64,000 nucleotides of DNA from Anaspis maculata (Eukaryota > Arthropoda > Insecta > Coleoptera > Scraptiidae), in NCBI GenBank assembly GCA_949128115.1, contig OX421963.1:38609979-38673978 (forward strand), in the 5' to 3' direction. The stretch's first letter is position 1, and every line of letters starts with the position of its first letter. The notes under the pieces were generated by a model, which was not told the origin of the DNA, made no database searches, and saw only the letters and a program-made list of their open reading frames with translations. This document shows positions 44,039 to 55,137 of this stretch, one piece after another. The translations under genes were made by a program, and so were the position numbers.

Positions 44039-45074
44039 TATGTGTCCCGAAATTAATGCAACAAAATTCACAGGGAAATAAAAAATTGAAAAATGAGGCG
44101 ACTACCCTAATAAAAATACCCACGCAAACGTAATTACGGCGAGAATTACGGAGATACAGGCCTTCAAAGTTGGTTTTTGAAAACAATTTTTTTTAATAAC
44201 TTCTGAACCGTTCAACCGACTTTATTCAAATTCGATCCAAAGTTTACCAACATAGGTCTCTATTGAACAATGATAACGCATTTCATCAAATATTTTCAGG
44301 GGCGAAGATAATAGGGGCGACCTTCCCCCTTTTCCCCCTATTTTTCACCCCCTGAATATTTTTGGGAATAGTTTCAATTTTTGAATTCTACGTTCAATTT
44401 AGAGAAAAAAGTTTCTTTTGCAAAAATTTCAGTAGAGGCTTCGTTTTAAAGATATTTGGGATTGAAACATTGGAAAATATCTCAATATCGCCACTTTTCA
44501 GGGCCCGAATTTTTTATTTCTGGAAAACTTCATGTTTTTCAGCAAAAATGGTGGTTTATCAACCCAAAACTCCTGGAACTCTTATTTCACTTTATTGAGG
44601 AATCTTGAGTTTTCTTGAATTTTAATTTTTAAGGCCTTTGAAAGTGGTGTTTTCGATCCGTTTTCCGAAGTTTCAAACCCAAATGTAACTTTCACTCTTT
44701 GACTTTGAGTAACTTTTTTCTCTAAATTGAACGTAGAATTCAAAAATTGAAACCATTTCCAAAAATATTGAGGGGATGAAAAAAAGGGGGGAGGTATCCC
44801 CTATTATCTTCGCCCTTGAAAATGTTTGATGAAATGCGTTATCATTGTGTGATAGAGACCTATTTTAGTGAACTTTGGTTCAAATTTGGATAAAATCGGC
44901 TCAACGGTTCAAGAGTTATGCAAAAAAAAACTGTTTTAAAATACCAATTTTGAAGGCCTGTATCTCCGTTATTACGTTTGCGAGAGTATTTTTATGGAGG
45001 AAGTCCCCTTATTTTTCAATTTTCTACCTCCCTGTCCTGTAAGTTTTGTTGCAATAATTTCGGGACACCCTGTA
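44039..45074. mobile_element. Foldback element family B, copy 3
   Basis: Left end TATGTGTCCCGAAATTAATG, right end AATTTCGGGACACCCTGTA. Arms pair over most of their length, for example TTCAACCGACTTTATTCAAA with its inverted counterpart near 44880. Confidence 0.75.
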
Positions 45075-45198
45075 TAACGGTAAGCTAGGTGGTAGGATTT
45101 GAACCTAAATAATGCTGCTCCCGTACACCATGACGCTAGTGTCGAATTTCAGTTAAGATTCGAGTTAGCGGGAGTTGGGGATTTGAGCCGCTTTCGTC

Positions 45199-45342
45199 AC
45201 AGTTTCGTTTTGCGCCAGGAGCTGCTCCAGGTAGTTCACTAGATAGAGAGAGTAGATTCATAAGCCAATCACGGCTCAGTTGGATCTACTTATTTTGTCT
45301 AGTGAACCCTGAGCAGCTCCTGCCCGCAAAACGAAAGCGCCT
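45199..45342. mobile_element. Short MITE (family DD)
   Basis: Inverted arms CGTTTTGCGCCAGGAGCTGC / GCAGCTCCTGCCCGCAAAAC with GTAGTTCACTAGA / TCTAGTGAAC inside. About 144 bp, just left of the composite element. Confidence 0.75.
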
Positions 45343-45889
45343 TTGATAGATTGGCCGCGTTCGTAAGTCACAACAGTTGTGGATCACTTCTACGCCATTA
45401 GTGCGGTCGGTACGCTGAATGATACTGCACTTTTGGTTCATGGAATGAAACTTGGCACAGAGTTTTTTGAAACCATTTCAAGTAATTTCATCCGATGAGC
45501 CAGAAAAAAAAATCGATAGGGGGCGCTGTACAGCCCTTTTTTCAAAATGGCGCCCGAATTTTGAAAAAATCACCAAATTATCGTACAATTGCCGGAAAAA
45601 CATCATTTCTTTGTATCTTGAGGATGCTGAATCAATTGGCAGCAACACTGACTTGACTAGACCAACGTGGAGGTCGTAGAACTGTTATTCTGGACTTAAA
45701 TGGTAAAAAAGCATTGTTGTTAGAAGTCTCAAGCAAAACCGATTTATTTTCCGGGCATTTCGATGGCGTCCTGTTGTTTGGTAGTAATCCGGAATCGATG
45801 AGGGCAGCGAGAGGTGAATTTGTTGAATTGCAGACAATGCAGACTCTGGAACAGGTACTTATTCGCTTATTTCAATGTATGTTTTTCGT

Positions 45890-46310
45890 TAGTGCGGTCG
45901 GTACGTTGAATGATATTGCATTTTTGGTAAATGGAATGAAACTTGGCATAAGGCTTTTTGAAACCATTTCTAGTGATTTAATCCGATGAGGCAGAAAAAA
46001 AAATTGATAGAGGCCGCTGCACAGCCTTTTTTCCAAAATGGCGCCCAAATTTTGTAAAAATCACCAAATTGGTCGTACAATTGCTGGAAAAGTATTATTT
46101 TCATATATTTTGAGGATGCTGAACCGATTGACGGCAACATTGACTTGACTGGACCAACGTGAAGATCGTAGCACCGTTATTCTGGATCCAAATGGTCTAA
46201 AAAAATGCCTTTTGACTAGGTAAGTCTCAAGTGAAACCGAATTGATTTTCGGTCGGGGCGTCTTATTGTTTGAGTAGTAATCCGGAATCGATGAAGGCCA
46301 TCAGATCGGC
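45890..46310 (+). repeat. Second direct copy of the composite element's left arm
   Basis: AGTGCGGTCGGTACGTTGAA at 45891 repeats 45402-45421, and GTAGTAATCCGGAATCGATGA-type sequence near 46275 repeats 45780-45800; the period is about 490 bp. Confidence 0.8.
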
Positions 46311-46344
46311 TGAAAACGGTTGGACATCTCTTGCAGAGTTTCTT

Positions 46345-47215
46345 TGTGCTCTGGCAGAGGAGGCTGACGGTAGAATTACGGCTTACCCAAAAGATATGAC
46401 TGTACATGGCACTCAGTCGATCCTCATCTGCACTGTTCATTTCGAAGTTGTAGTGCTTTCAGTGTCCTATTGTTTCGGATGAAAACATCTTGGACTGATC
46501 TTTGGATCCTGTTCGGCACAGGCCATACAAAGCGGTGTATAATAGTAGTTACACCAGATTGCCTGCCATGAGAGTTTTGGCGAGGAGAAGACCACTGCAT
46601 TACGAGGATTCCATGCGTTTACCGGTTGTGAATTGTGATACCTACCGTCTTATCTTTCATGAGAAAAGGAAGGAAGTCGACAGTGAAAGTGTGGAAGAGC
46701 TTTACAGATAGTACTGACGCTTTCTTTGCCATTTTTCACCCCTTTCATTAGGTACCGATGCTACATTCAGCGTCCTAGAAAAGTTCGTGGCTTTCCTATA
46801 TGGCGCGAACAAAAACAGGAACTTGGAACGAAGCACGGGAATATTTGTGACAAAAACGAAAACCCTTAAGTTACCACGGACTCAGTCTGCGCTGCGTCAA
46901 CACATTTTTCGGGCAATGTTCCAGGCTAGCAACATCTGTGGTCAAGCCGATGACGTGAACCCCAACATCTCATGGCCCTTGCTCCCTTTAACTGGAGGTT
47001 GGGAGTAGACGACAGCACTGTGGACTAGGGATTACGCCTGTGGACACCACCATGGACAGATTTGCCACCTATATGGGAGTCAGTCAATGAACTTGATGAA
47101 TATGTACGTCAAAGCAAGTAGCAGGTGCTCTTGTAAAGGAGCAAAATAAGATACTTTGCACTCAATGTTGAAGTGGGTGCAAGGACTACAAGGGGAACTG
47201 CTACAATTTAAACCA
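46345..47215 (+). pseudogene. Decayed transposon-associated gene: PIN/FEN-like nuclease region plus Cys-rich tail
   Basis: Conserved pieces appear in the right order but in changing frames. They are EEADGRI (46357), a VVVLSVS strand where the family has a DTDVVVLA-type motif, WILFGTGHTKRC (46503), ALRGFHAFTGCE (46600), KVWKSFTDSTDAFFAIFHPF (46688), LEKFVAFLYG (46776), LPRTQSALRQHIFRAMFQ (46870), WTDLPPIWESVNEL (47053), and a Cys-rich end with RCSCKGAK and CTQC (47120-47215). From memory, this order (EEADTRI, DTDVVVL, FGTG, FHAFTGCD, KFV..LY, LPPT..AL.QH..RA.YQ, LPP..E, CxCxxx) marks a large uncharacterised family abundant in insects and cnidarians; its central part resembles PIN/FEN nucleases. 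Acidic catalytic positions have been lost (DTD reads HFE) and there are at least six frame changes, so it is inactive. Confidence 0.7.
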
Positions 47216-48054
47216 GCAACAACCAGTTTCATATTATTTTGGCAATTTTTTCCCGGTCTGCTAGCTTTGATTCCCATGAAAGAAGTTCCACTGATATCCA
47301 GTGTGAAAGTCGAAGACAAAGAAGTGGATGAAAAATAGGTACCTACCTACTTTAATATACCTAATGGAAATTCTGTAGATAGAGGTACTTTCATGTTTTT
47401 ATAAAGTTCACATTATTTACCTAAACTTTTAGTGTGTACCTATGCTCGTGCTACAGAGAAGATGTACATCAAATACCACCACTAAACTGCAAGAAGAGCA
47501 TTGATTTCTACTTTTGGTTGGTTAAATGCCTTGTACCAATTCAGCATAGCTGCTAAGCGATGAAGTGACCTTTCAATGCTCGGAAAAATGATACATTGGG
47601 TTTCGCTTAAGGAGACTTGACTAAAACTCTTTTTTACACCACTTGAACACAGAATAAGAGCGGCGTTACGCATTTCTGGTGGTCCAGTTGAGTCAGATTA
47701 GCTGTCAAATTATCTAGAATCCTCGAAATATCTAAATCATACTCCTTCCAACTATCCAACATGAGTTGATGCAACAAGAATAAAAAATCAGCATTTTGAT
47801 ATTATTTGGCGTTCTCAGGTAGAATGTAGATTGTAGGGCCCTAAAGGCAATATGGTGACTCTGGTAACGTCCTTGCCTTTGATGGAGGAACAGTTCTGAG
47901 TACCATCATGAGTTTTCTTTGCGATACTTGAAGGAGTATGGAATACCAACTAAATATACCCAATGCTTGTATCGCAAAGTCCAAGTTATAAACAAGTTTT
48001 GGTTCTAAGCTCCCGCACTCCGTACTACTCCATGGTCCGCATTGCCTGCTCGAT
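47216..48054 (-). other. Spacer between pseudogene and right arm; weak minus-strand ORF
   Basis: A minus frame (about 47770-47480, with breaks) reads LMLDSWKEYDLDISRILDNL and further on a short ORF with ERSLHRLAAMLNWYKAF. It may be another decayed gene piece of the composite element, but I do not recognise it. Confidence 0.25.
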
Positions 48055-48583
48055 TGCCTGCAATTTGAAGAAATTCAGTGGTATTCATTTCATGTTAACC
48101 TCTTCGATTCCGGAGCACTACTAAACAACAAGACGCCCCCCCCCCCCCACCCGAAATGACCGGAAAATAAATCGGTTTTGCTTGAGACTTTTAACCAGAA
48201 TGCTTTTTCACCATTTAGGTCCAGAATAACAGTTCTACGACCTCCGCGTTGGTCTAGTCAAGTCAATGTTGCTGCCAATCGATTCAGCATCTCCGAAACA
48301 CATGGAAATGATGTTTTTCCGGCAAGTGTACGATAATTTGGTGATTTTTCCAAAATTCGGGCGCCATTTTGAAAAAAGGGGGCTGTACAGCGCCCCCCAT
48401 CGATCTTTTTTCTGGCTCATCGGATGAAATTACTCAAAATGGTCTCAAGGAACTGTGTGCCAAGTTTCATTGCATGAACCAAAAGTGCAGCATTTGTTCC
48501 ATTTTTGTATTCTACCGACCGCACTACATTGCATTGGTCAAAATTAAAATTTCGACGAATCGCGTGGACTTACGAACGCGGCC

Positions 48584-48735
48584 ATTAGCTGTATTCCTTT
48601 TACACGAAATCTCAGATAATCTCACCCCAGTTAGAGAGAGAGAAAAAGCGAGAATTGCATGACAGGGAGAGAGACACAACTAGCAATTGAAGTGAGAATT
48701 CTCAGTTCAGATGATAAAAGGAATGCAGCTATTGA
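48584..48735. mobile_element. Short MITE (family EE)
   Basis: Ends TTAGCTGTATTCCTTTTA and the complement TAAAAGGAATGCAGCTATT; inner arms TCTCAGATAATCTCAC and GTGAGAATTCTCAG also pair. It abuts the right end of the composite element. Confidence 0.75.
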
Positions 48736-49007
48736 TACAGAAATTCAGTTGCCAAGTTGACAACGCACGTACTTGAAAAAGTCAAACAATTGCCAATTTC
48801 TCCAAATCAAAAAATTGTTTTGCTTAATTCTAAAAGGATATCTAGGTGATCATTCGTGTTTTCCTTACAAGTGTCTTGTTAAAATCGAGCGGCCAAATCG
48901 CACATTGTGTAAGAAAGGCGATTTGCTTTGGAACATGTGGTCACATGGGTGTTTTATCTACCTCTCTATCTATGGTCTTGTGGGAACATGATTGCGCCAA
49001 TCCTTGA

Positions 49008-49202
49008 CACCCTATAGAAAGCTTAATGATCATTCACGATTGATCGTCATTTAACTTTCTTGCTGTCTTTGTGACAGCAAGGGAAACGTAATCACGTTCG
49101 TGCCTAATGATCATTAACCAACAAAACGTCATTGTTTCAAGACAGCAAGGAAAGTTAAATGACGATCCGTTAATGATCATCAAGCTTTCTAGTGTGTCCA
49201 GG
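49008..49202. mobile_element. Short MITE (family BB)
   Basis: About 195 bp with ends GACACCCTATAGAAAGCTTA and the complement AGCTTTCTAGTGTGTC. Arms share AATGATCAT, GATCGTCATTTAACTTTC and CTTGCTGTCTT in inverse. Confidence 0.8.
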
Positions 49203-49514
49203 GTATAATGGTTCCCTGAGCGGAACGTTAAAACAGACTAGCGTGGGAAGAAAGCACATGAACGTGGTGAGCAGTTCGAGCAATGTGACCAAAAGCGAAC
49301 CCCAGACCATCTTGACCATCGCACAATCATTTTCTGTCCATGTCAACTTGACGTAGTTTTGCCGGCCGATGATTGACTGCAGGACTGCACCAATATTCCC
49401 AGAATGCATCTCATTTTGTTCGACAACGGCCCATAGTAAAAAATAACGTCGACCAGCCTTGACCCGTTCGTTTGTCAGTCGGCTGTCAATGCTGTCATTA
49501 TAGTTCTTGGGCAA
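49170..49514 (-). other. 114-codon minus-strand ORF, possible exon remnant
   Basis: The frame opens at TTG, not ATG, and has codon use richer in G/C at third positions than the AT-rich flanks. It includes a hydrophobic stretch VWGSLLVTLLELLTTFMCFL that could cross a membrane. Its 3' end runs into MITE BB. No family recognised; it may be a broken exon. Confidence 0.25.
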
Positions 49515-49632
49515 TTAAAGATTTCGTGCGACCATGTACGCCCCTCAGCCCTAACGGAGCCGCTAGCACCGCCACATTAGATGTCCTGCTGAAGAAGTCA
49601 GAAAGAATTTACATGGAAGCTTACGAGGAGTA

Positions 49633-49778
49633 CCCATTAAAAACGCGTACAGCTGTTGACGCGGAATGTAATGACTTTTGGAGTTTTTGGCTTGATGTCA
49701 CAGTGACAGAGTAGCCAAAATTCAAAAAATCAGTAGATACACTCCGCGTCAACAGCTGTACGCGTTTTTGATGGACAA
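49633..49778. mobile_element. Short MITE (family CC)
   Basis: Perfect or near-perfect arms: CATTAAAAACGCGTACAGCT plus GTTGACGCGGA on the left, mirrored by TCCGCGTCAACAGCTGTACG and CGTTTTTGATGG on the right. It lies 250 bp upstream of the FABP-like start. Confidence 0.85.
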
Positions 49779-49929
49779 TCACTGTACTAAAATGGCAAAA
49801 AAAAAAAACGACTCAATTTACGTTTGGTCGTGTAAATACATGATTTATCGCGCTTTTTCTCGCACTGGATATAAGAAAAAAATAGTAACTTTTTTGATGA
49901 GCATCAGAAAACACCATCGATAGCCGCTG

Positions 49930-49935
49930 TCAGTC
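49930..49935 (+). promoter_or_regulatory. Candidate initiator (TCAGTC) for the FABP-like gene
   Basis: TCAGTC 95 bp upstream of the ATG matches the arthropod initiator consensus; no TATA box precedes it. Weak on its own. Confidence 0.25.
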
Positions 49936-50024
49936 AAACCATCATTGTCACTGTCGTTTTTGACTTGATTCCACTACATCACTTCACGAAATCGACCCGC
50001 AAAACCCTAGAAGATCCGCAAAAC

Positions 50025-50486
50025 ATGGCCCAGAGTTCACAAGATACTGCACGAAAATTTACCGGAAAATATCGGCTGGTGAAGAAAGAGAACGTGCTCC
50101 AGTTCTACAAGTCCAGTGGGATGCCCGAAAGTCTTGCAGTGCGATCCGAACGGGCCTGGCCGAAGACCCTTGAGATCGATGTAACCGGAAAAACCGTCTC
50201 GTTCCACACGCCGATGCCACCTATGCCCGTTTATTGGTCGAGGTACATTCTGGACGAAGAAGTCACCGAGATTACACCGGGATTTAATATTGTGAGCAAA
50301 AGCAAGGTTAGAGTTGAAGGCGACAAATTACTGGTCGACATGAAGAATAATATTGTTCAAAAGTCCTGTTTCGGCCTTTTTCGAGATGAGGCGAGAGTTT
50401 ACCAGTTTTCCGGAGATGTTCTGACAGTTACTCATTCGTCTTCTGGAACTGGAGTCGTAATCAAGTGCTTGTATAAACCAGTGTAA
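50025..50486 (+). CDS. Fatty-acid-binding-protein-like (FABP/CRABP family) protein, intronless
   Basis: FABPs are small cytosolic beta-barrel carriers of fatty acids or retinoid-like ligands. The ATG at 50025 sits in AAAACATGGCC, a good start context, and gives 153 residues; members usually have about 132. Residues 12-30 (FTGKYRLVKKENVLQFYKS) match the first strand and helix of the family, including GKY and the EN..xF pattern, though [FY][DE] after the Asn is replaced by VL. The middle (KTLEIDVTGKTVSFHT; KVRVEGDKLLVDMKN) and the end (GDVLTVTHSSS...CLYKPV) follow the usual strand order; the Arg-x-Tyr of the ligand cradle is degenerate, with Lys-Cys-Leu-Tyr at that place. There are no stops and GC3 is high, so it is probably active. 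Most insect FABP genes have introns; this one shows none, so it may be a retrocopy or a lineage that lost them. Confidence 0.75.
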   Translation: MAQSSQDTARKFTGKYRLVKKENVLQFYKSSGMPESLAVRSERAWPKTLEIDVTGKTVSFHTPMPPMPVYWSRYILDEEVTEITPGFNIVSKSKVRVEGDKLLVDMKNNIVQKSCFGLFRDEARVYQFSGDVLTVTHSSSGTGVVIKCLYKPV

Positions 50487-50504
50487 TTTCAAATTTTCGA
50501 GTTG

Positions 50505-50510
50505 AATAAA
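50505..50510 (+). terminator. Polyadenylation signal of the FABP-like gene
   Basis: AATAAA 19 bp after the TAA stop; the only canonical signal nearby. Confidence 0.6.
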
Positions 50511-52221
50511 AATTGTTAGGTAGGTGCATAAATAATCGTATCTTCTAGAACATAATGGTGTGTATTATTATTACTAGAGAGACCCTACCCACGATTCCTA
50601 TATGGGATGATTCAGGAAACATGATCACCTCCATACCCATACGATGTAATACGTTCATTTGAATATTTCGTCATTCTCTGCAGAGTGTTTTTGAAAGTGT
50701 TGTACTGTTTCCATTAAAACTCTGGCCAATTTTTTTTTTATTGTTACTAAATATTCCTGTTACATTCTTATTAAGAGGAGGTTTTTAGCGCACTTCTCCA
50801 AACGGGAAGGCGCTTTTGTCCTCGCTTTGTCCGTCCGTCCGTCCGTCACAGCATATAGTCCTAGATGGAAAGGTTTTTCCGAAAAATTTTCACTCCAATG
50901 GGTATCCCGAACCAAAAAAAATCTCGACGAAGTAATGATAAACAATCACAATAATGACAATTTAGTGTTGCGCGGCATCGCCGTTGAATGCTGCGTTTCA
51001 GAAGCCAATGTTATCGAAAAGATAGTTAGCTAAAGATCTCGAAAGTTATCACATGCGAAGAAGTACCCGATCTTATCAATTTACAATAATACATATGCAT
51101 ATACTCGTTTTTAAATAACGATAAACAATCACAATAGGTAATAACATTTGAGTGTACGGCGGCGTCGCGGATTAATTGCTGAGTTTCACATTTGAATGTA
51201 AGAAATTAGGACATGCGGAGAAGTACATATCCTTATGGAAATACATCACCACATGTGCGGGGTTATATTTAGAAAAGAATTTTAACTTTCTTTTGACAAA
51301 AACTCCACTTCGATACGACCCCCGGATCATAAGTTGATAATTTTTTAAAACGACCGCAAAGCTACGGCTCGGCGCAATTGAAAAGCTGTACGACTCACTA
51401 CGGGCATGTATTTTGGTAGCGCATAGAGTAAATGACGCTTATATTATGGCCGGTTTCTTTCTTTTAATTTTTGATGTTTTCTTTATGGTGGATCAATTAC
51501 TAGATTATTACCGGAACTGTACCTAATGTTTGTTTAAATTTCAGAAATAAGATCACTGATTTCTAGGAACGTTAACTTTTTGCGTATTGTATTACATTAC
51601 AAGGGCTTAAATTTAATGTCTTGGATGTTAGCGGGGGCAGGGGGAGAGGCCAGGGGATCGAAGCAAGAGCCTTGGAACTTTTAGCCAATGGGCACTGTTT
51701 TTGTTATCCAAAAAAAATACCTACATATTATCCGTTTCACCCTTATTTGCCACCCAGCAAGCCATGATATTGTTTTGTTAGGTTTAGCATACCTACGAAA
51801 CTATCAGTTTATTGACAAATTTTGATAATGCCAGGTCAAATCAGTTTTCAAGATGCCAAATCATCCCGCATCAAACGAAAATACAAGTTTGCGACATATT
51901 CAGCACGTTGAGCGCCTATAGTCAGACATGGCCGAAAACATGACGGTGAATAGGACTGCTTTTAGTTCTAGGGGTAAGTAAAAACTTCCGGTTCTTTTAC
52001 TCTCAGCTCAAGTTTGGCTTGGAGTCGAGGAATTCATGTTTTAGTTTCAAATAATGATTTACGTGTGCTTTTTTCTCGCTTTCCTTGGGTCTAGACCCCT
52101 GGCCCAAATTCTTCTTCACGGCGCGGCGTCATTACGGTATCATTGTGGTGATATTAGTGAGAAGTCGGTTTGACAGCTTTGAAAAAATCGAACTTCGGAT
52201 TCTCAATGTCAGAGCTATATA
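50511..52221. other. Unassigned sequence with a (GTCC)n tract
   Basis: No gene recognised. A (GTCC)n tract lies at about 50826-50846. At 51723-51765 CATATTATCCGTTTCACCCT and TATTTGCCACCCAGCAAGC are mirrored at 53132-53176, so an older element may enclose W. Confidence 0.45.
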
Positions 52222-53065
52222 CAGGGCTGGGCAAAATACTCCGAAGAATGTATTTAAATACAAAATACAAAATACACGATCCAAGATAGTCGAAATACAA
52301 AATACAAACTACTTCTTGAAAAGTCTTTGAAATACAAAATACAAAATACGTATTTTGGAAAACTAAGAAATTCCAAAATACAAAATACAACCTGGAGTAT
52401 TCCAAATACAAAATACAAAATACATTCTTATTGCGTATTTCAACCATTTTATTAGAAAAACCGTAATATGCAAGTATTTCAATGAGAACACTTCATTGAT
52501 TCAGTCGCAACAATAAGTAAATTATTATGAACTATGAAAAGACAAATAAAATAAACATAAAGTGAAGAAAACTTCATATTCAAACCTATTCCTTACTTCA
52601 TTCTTCATTTTTTCAAAATAACAAATGTTGATTTCCTTTGGGGACAACCAGCTTTTCGAAAATATTGTCCGATATCCGACATGGAACCTCTCGTGGTTGA
52701 CAGTAGGATGCACTATACCAGTAAAACGTAAAAGATGCAATCGAACTCATTATCGATCCCAGATAGTGTGCAAAAGCAAGGAATGTCAATGGGGTGAATA
52801 TAGTATTACCAGAACAATTTCGGCCCGAACAGACTGAAAGAGCATGGGAAACAGATGTATTTTGTATTTTGTATTTTGAAAATCAAAATACTTTCCCGAA
52901 AAATGTATTTAAAATACAAAATACGAAATACTAGCTGCCTGAACTATTCCAAAATACAAAATACAAATACTTCTCAATCAAATGTATTTAAATACAAAAT
53001 ACAAAATACTTAGATGTATTTCAAATACGTATTTCAAATACTTGTATTTGAAATACCGCCCAGCC
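52222..53065. mobile_element. Element W, packed with AAATACAAAATAC repeats
   Basis: 844 bp with ends CAGGGCTGGGC and the complement GCCCAGCC, flanked by TATATA on each side. About 100 bp inside each end the sequence is dominated by AAATACAAAATAC / GTATTTTGTATTT repeats on both arms; the middle (52450-52850) is unique. CAGGGNTGGGC ends are common in hAT-like MITEs, but the 8-bp duplication is only partly visible (GCTATATA against TATATAAC). Confidence 0.75.
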
Positions 53066-55137
53066 TATATAACCTCCACCGCGTGAAACCACATGTCTGT
53101 CTCAAGGATACCAACGTAACTGAAATCTTCCATAGCTTGCTGAGTGGCAAATAAGGGTGAAACGGATAATAGGTATATATCCTGTGCACTTAGAAGAAGT
53201 TGAACTTCTCCTTGGGGAATGAAGCTACACTACAGCCCTTGAACTTTGTCCGATGGATAGTGCAACAAATCGATAGTGATAACATTTACTACCTACTACA
53301 TTTGCAATCATAAAAACTGTTCAAAATGGCAAAACTTCTTGTCAAAATTAAAAAAAAAAACGTACAATACACTTTGACGTTGGTTGTCAGAATTAGTTGA
53401 TTTTCATTGCACGCTAAGTTTAATCAATGAAATGTGAGTCCATTTTTCAGAAAACTAGGTCATGAACCAAAAGTTATAGGTGGTCCTGAACATTAAATAA
53501 CTTGAAGATTGGAGTAATAATCTCGAAAACTGAATAATCTCGAAAATTGAATAATCTCAAAGAATGAATACCCACCCTAAAAATTATTCGAATTATAATT
53601 TCTCCTCAACATTACTTTTTTATCTGTTATTGTAGAACACACAATGAAAAAGAAATCAATTTTTGAGATCATTACCATTTCATTGTTTGAAATTTCTTCT
53701 TTCCAAAATCTGATATAAAAGATCCGGAGGCCACCATAAAACATGTTATAAAATGCGATTCCTTGATTGTTTGGCACACTTTGGCTGATTTGAAGAAAAA
53801 AATGTAAGTAACTGAATTGTTTCAAGAATATTTTTAAAAATTTCAATTCAGATCAGTCAAACGCTATTCCAGATATTCACAAAGTCACTATTGCAATTGG
53901 TGTTCTAATTGACCGTTCTAACACTCATTAACAACGTAATCTAATGAGATGCGCCTAGGTACACATTTTACTTTCGAATTTCAATGAAGCTTGCATGTAC
54001 CATAATGATAGGTAACACAACATACAACAGTAACCTTCGCTGAGCTGAAGAGTGAGACGAATGATCGTACTCAATGCGAAAGAAAGAAAGGATCGACCGA
54101 ACGTACTGCGCATTTTCCAAGTCAAATCTTGGTGGACATCTCTTTTCTAGAGTTAGGATCCGGATTATTTTCGAAACTATCAACTTTTGAGAAAGAAGTG
54201 AAATGAGACCTTGATACGAATAAGAAATAAAAAAACAGAAGGTGCTATTTTAAAGTATGAAGTTATGACCCTTCAAAATTCACCAAAATCAATGTGTCAC
54301 AGCAAGGCGATGCCGGAACGGAAATAGGCCATCTTACCGCCAAAAGATACCCTAGGCTATTGCTTAGTCATAGGCAGAGTTCTAACTTGATATTCTTACA
54401 ACCAAGTGCCTTGCGATTTATTTAGTAAGTGGCTACAAACGCAATAATTTTTAGAAAAAATTTAATAACTTTTGAACGGTTGAAGCGAATTGCAAAAACT
54501 AAACAAATTTGTAATTCGTTAGAAAAAGCAAATCCAAATATGTGAAAATATAGGTACATGGGGATGCCATTTAAAAAAAAATACAAACTGCACTTTGACC
54601 TCCCGTTTGCAATGCCGTTTGCTTCATTCCGATATCATCAATGGCGTAGGTGTAATTGAGCTCGCCCATATCAATGACTCACCCAGTATATCTAGGTATT
54701 AACTTGCCGAATGGTTGCATAATAAATAACAGTGTTTCAAGTCTTCTCTACCTTTTCATGCGCTTGTATTGTAAATCTTTTGAAATAACAAGTAAGTACC
54801 TAAGTAAGTAAGTAAGTAAGTATCTTTTATTCTGTGTAAAAATATGTATACATCAGAAACGTCAAACCAAAATATATACATAAGGAGGATAAATAAGGAG
54901 GATACATAAGGATAAATGAATAAATAAATAAGGAAATAAGATATCTTCAAAAACATTATACACATTAAAACGTTTGCGAGAAGAAGTCCTCCAGGCTATA
55001 TAGAGATTCTTTAAGTAGAAGGTTTTCTGAAACAAAACCAGAAGAACTCCATATTTTCAAAAATAAAAGACTTCATTATTTTTCAACTTTTTTTTTTGTC
55101 ACTTTTGAAGCATTTGCATGAACTGCCCTGTGTGCGG
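53066..55137. other. Unassigned AT-rich sequence with an (AAGT)n microsatellite
   Basis: No gene recognised. An (AAGT)n microsatellite lies at about 54792-54824, and AAGGAGGATA / AATAAATA repeats follow to 54945. Confidence 0.45.

Larger units (their letters stand above)
45353..48583. mobile_element. Composite element with ~500-bp inverted repeats around a decayed gene
   Basis: The left arm (45353-45850) begins GGCCGCGTTCGTAAGTC and the right arm (48055-48583) is its inverse, ending GACTTACGAACGCGGCC. Arms agree over about 500 bp at roughly 80-90 percent by eye, through GTGCGGTCGGTA, GATGAGCCAGAAAAAA, GGCGCTGTACAGCCC and GTCTCAAGCAAAACCGATTT. The left arm is followed by a second direct copy of the same unit (45890-46310). 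The pseudogene at 46345-47215 lies between the arms, so the whole reads like one old transposon whose own gene has decayed. Confidence 0.7.

Noticed and set aside
45090..45160. tRNA-like B box on the minus strand (GGTTCAAATCC)
   Set aside because: The A-box-like segment is only about 33 bases away and no acceptor stem pairs; more likely part of a repeat.
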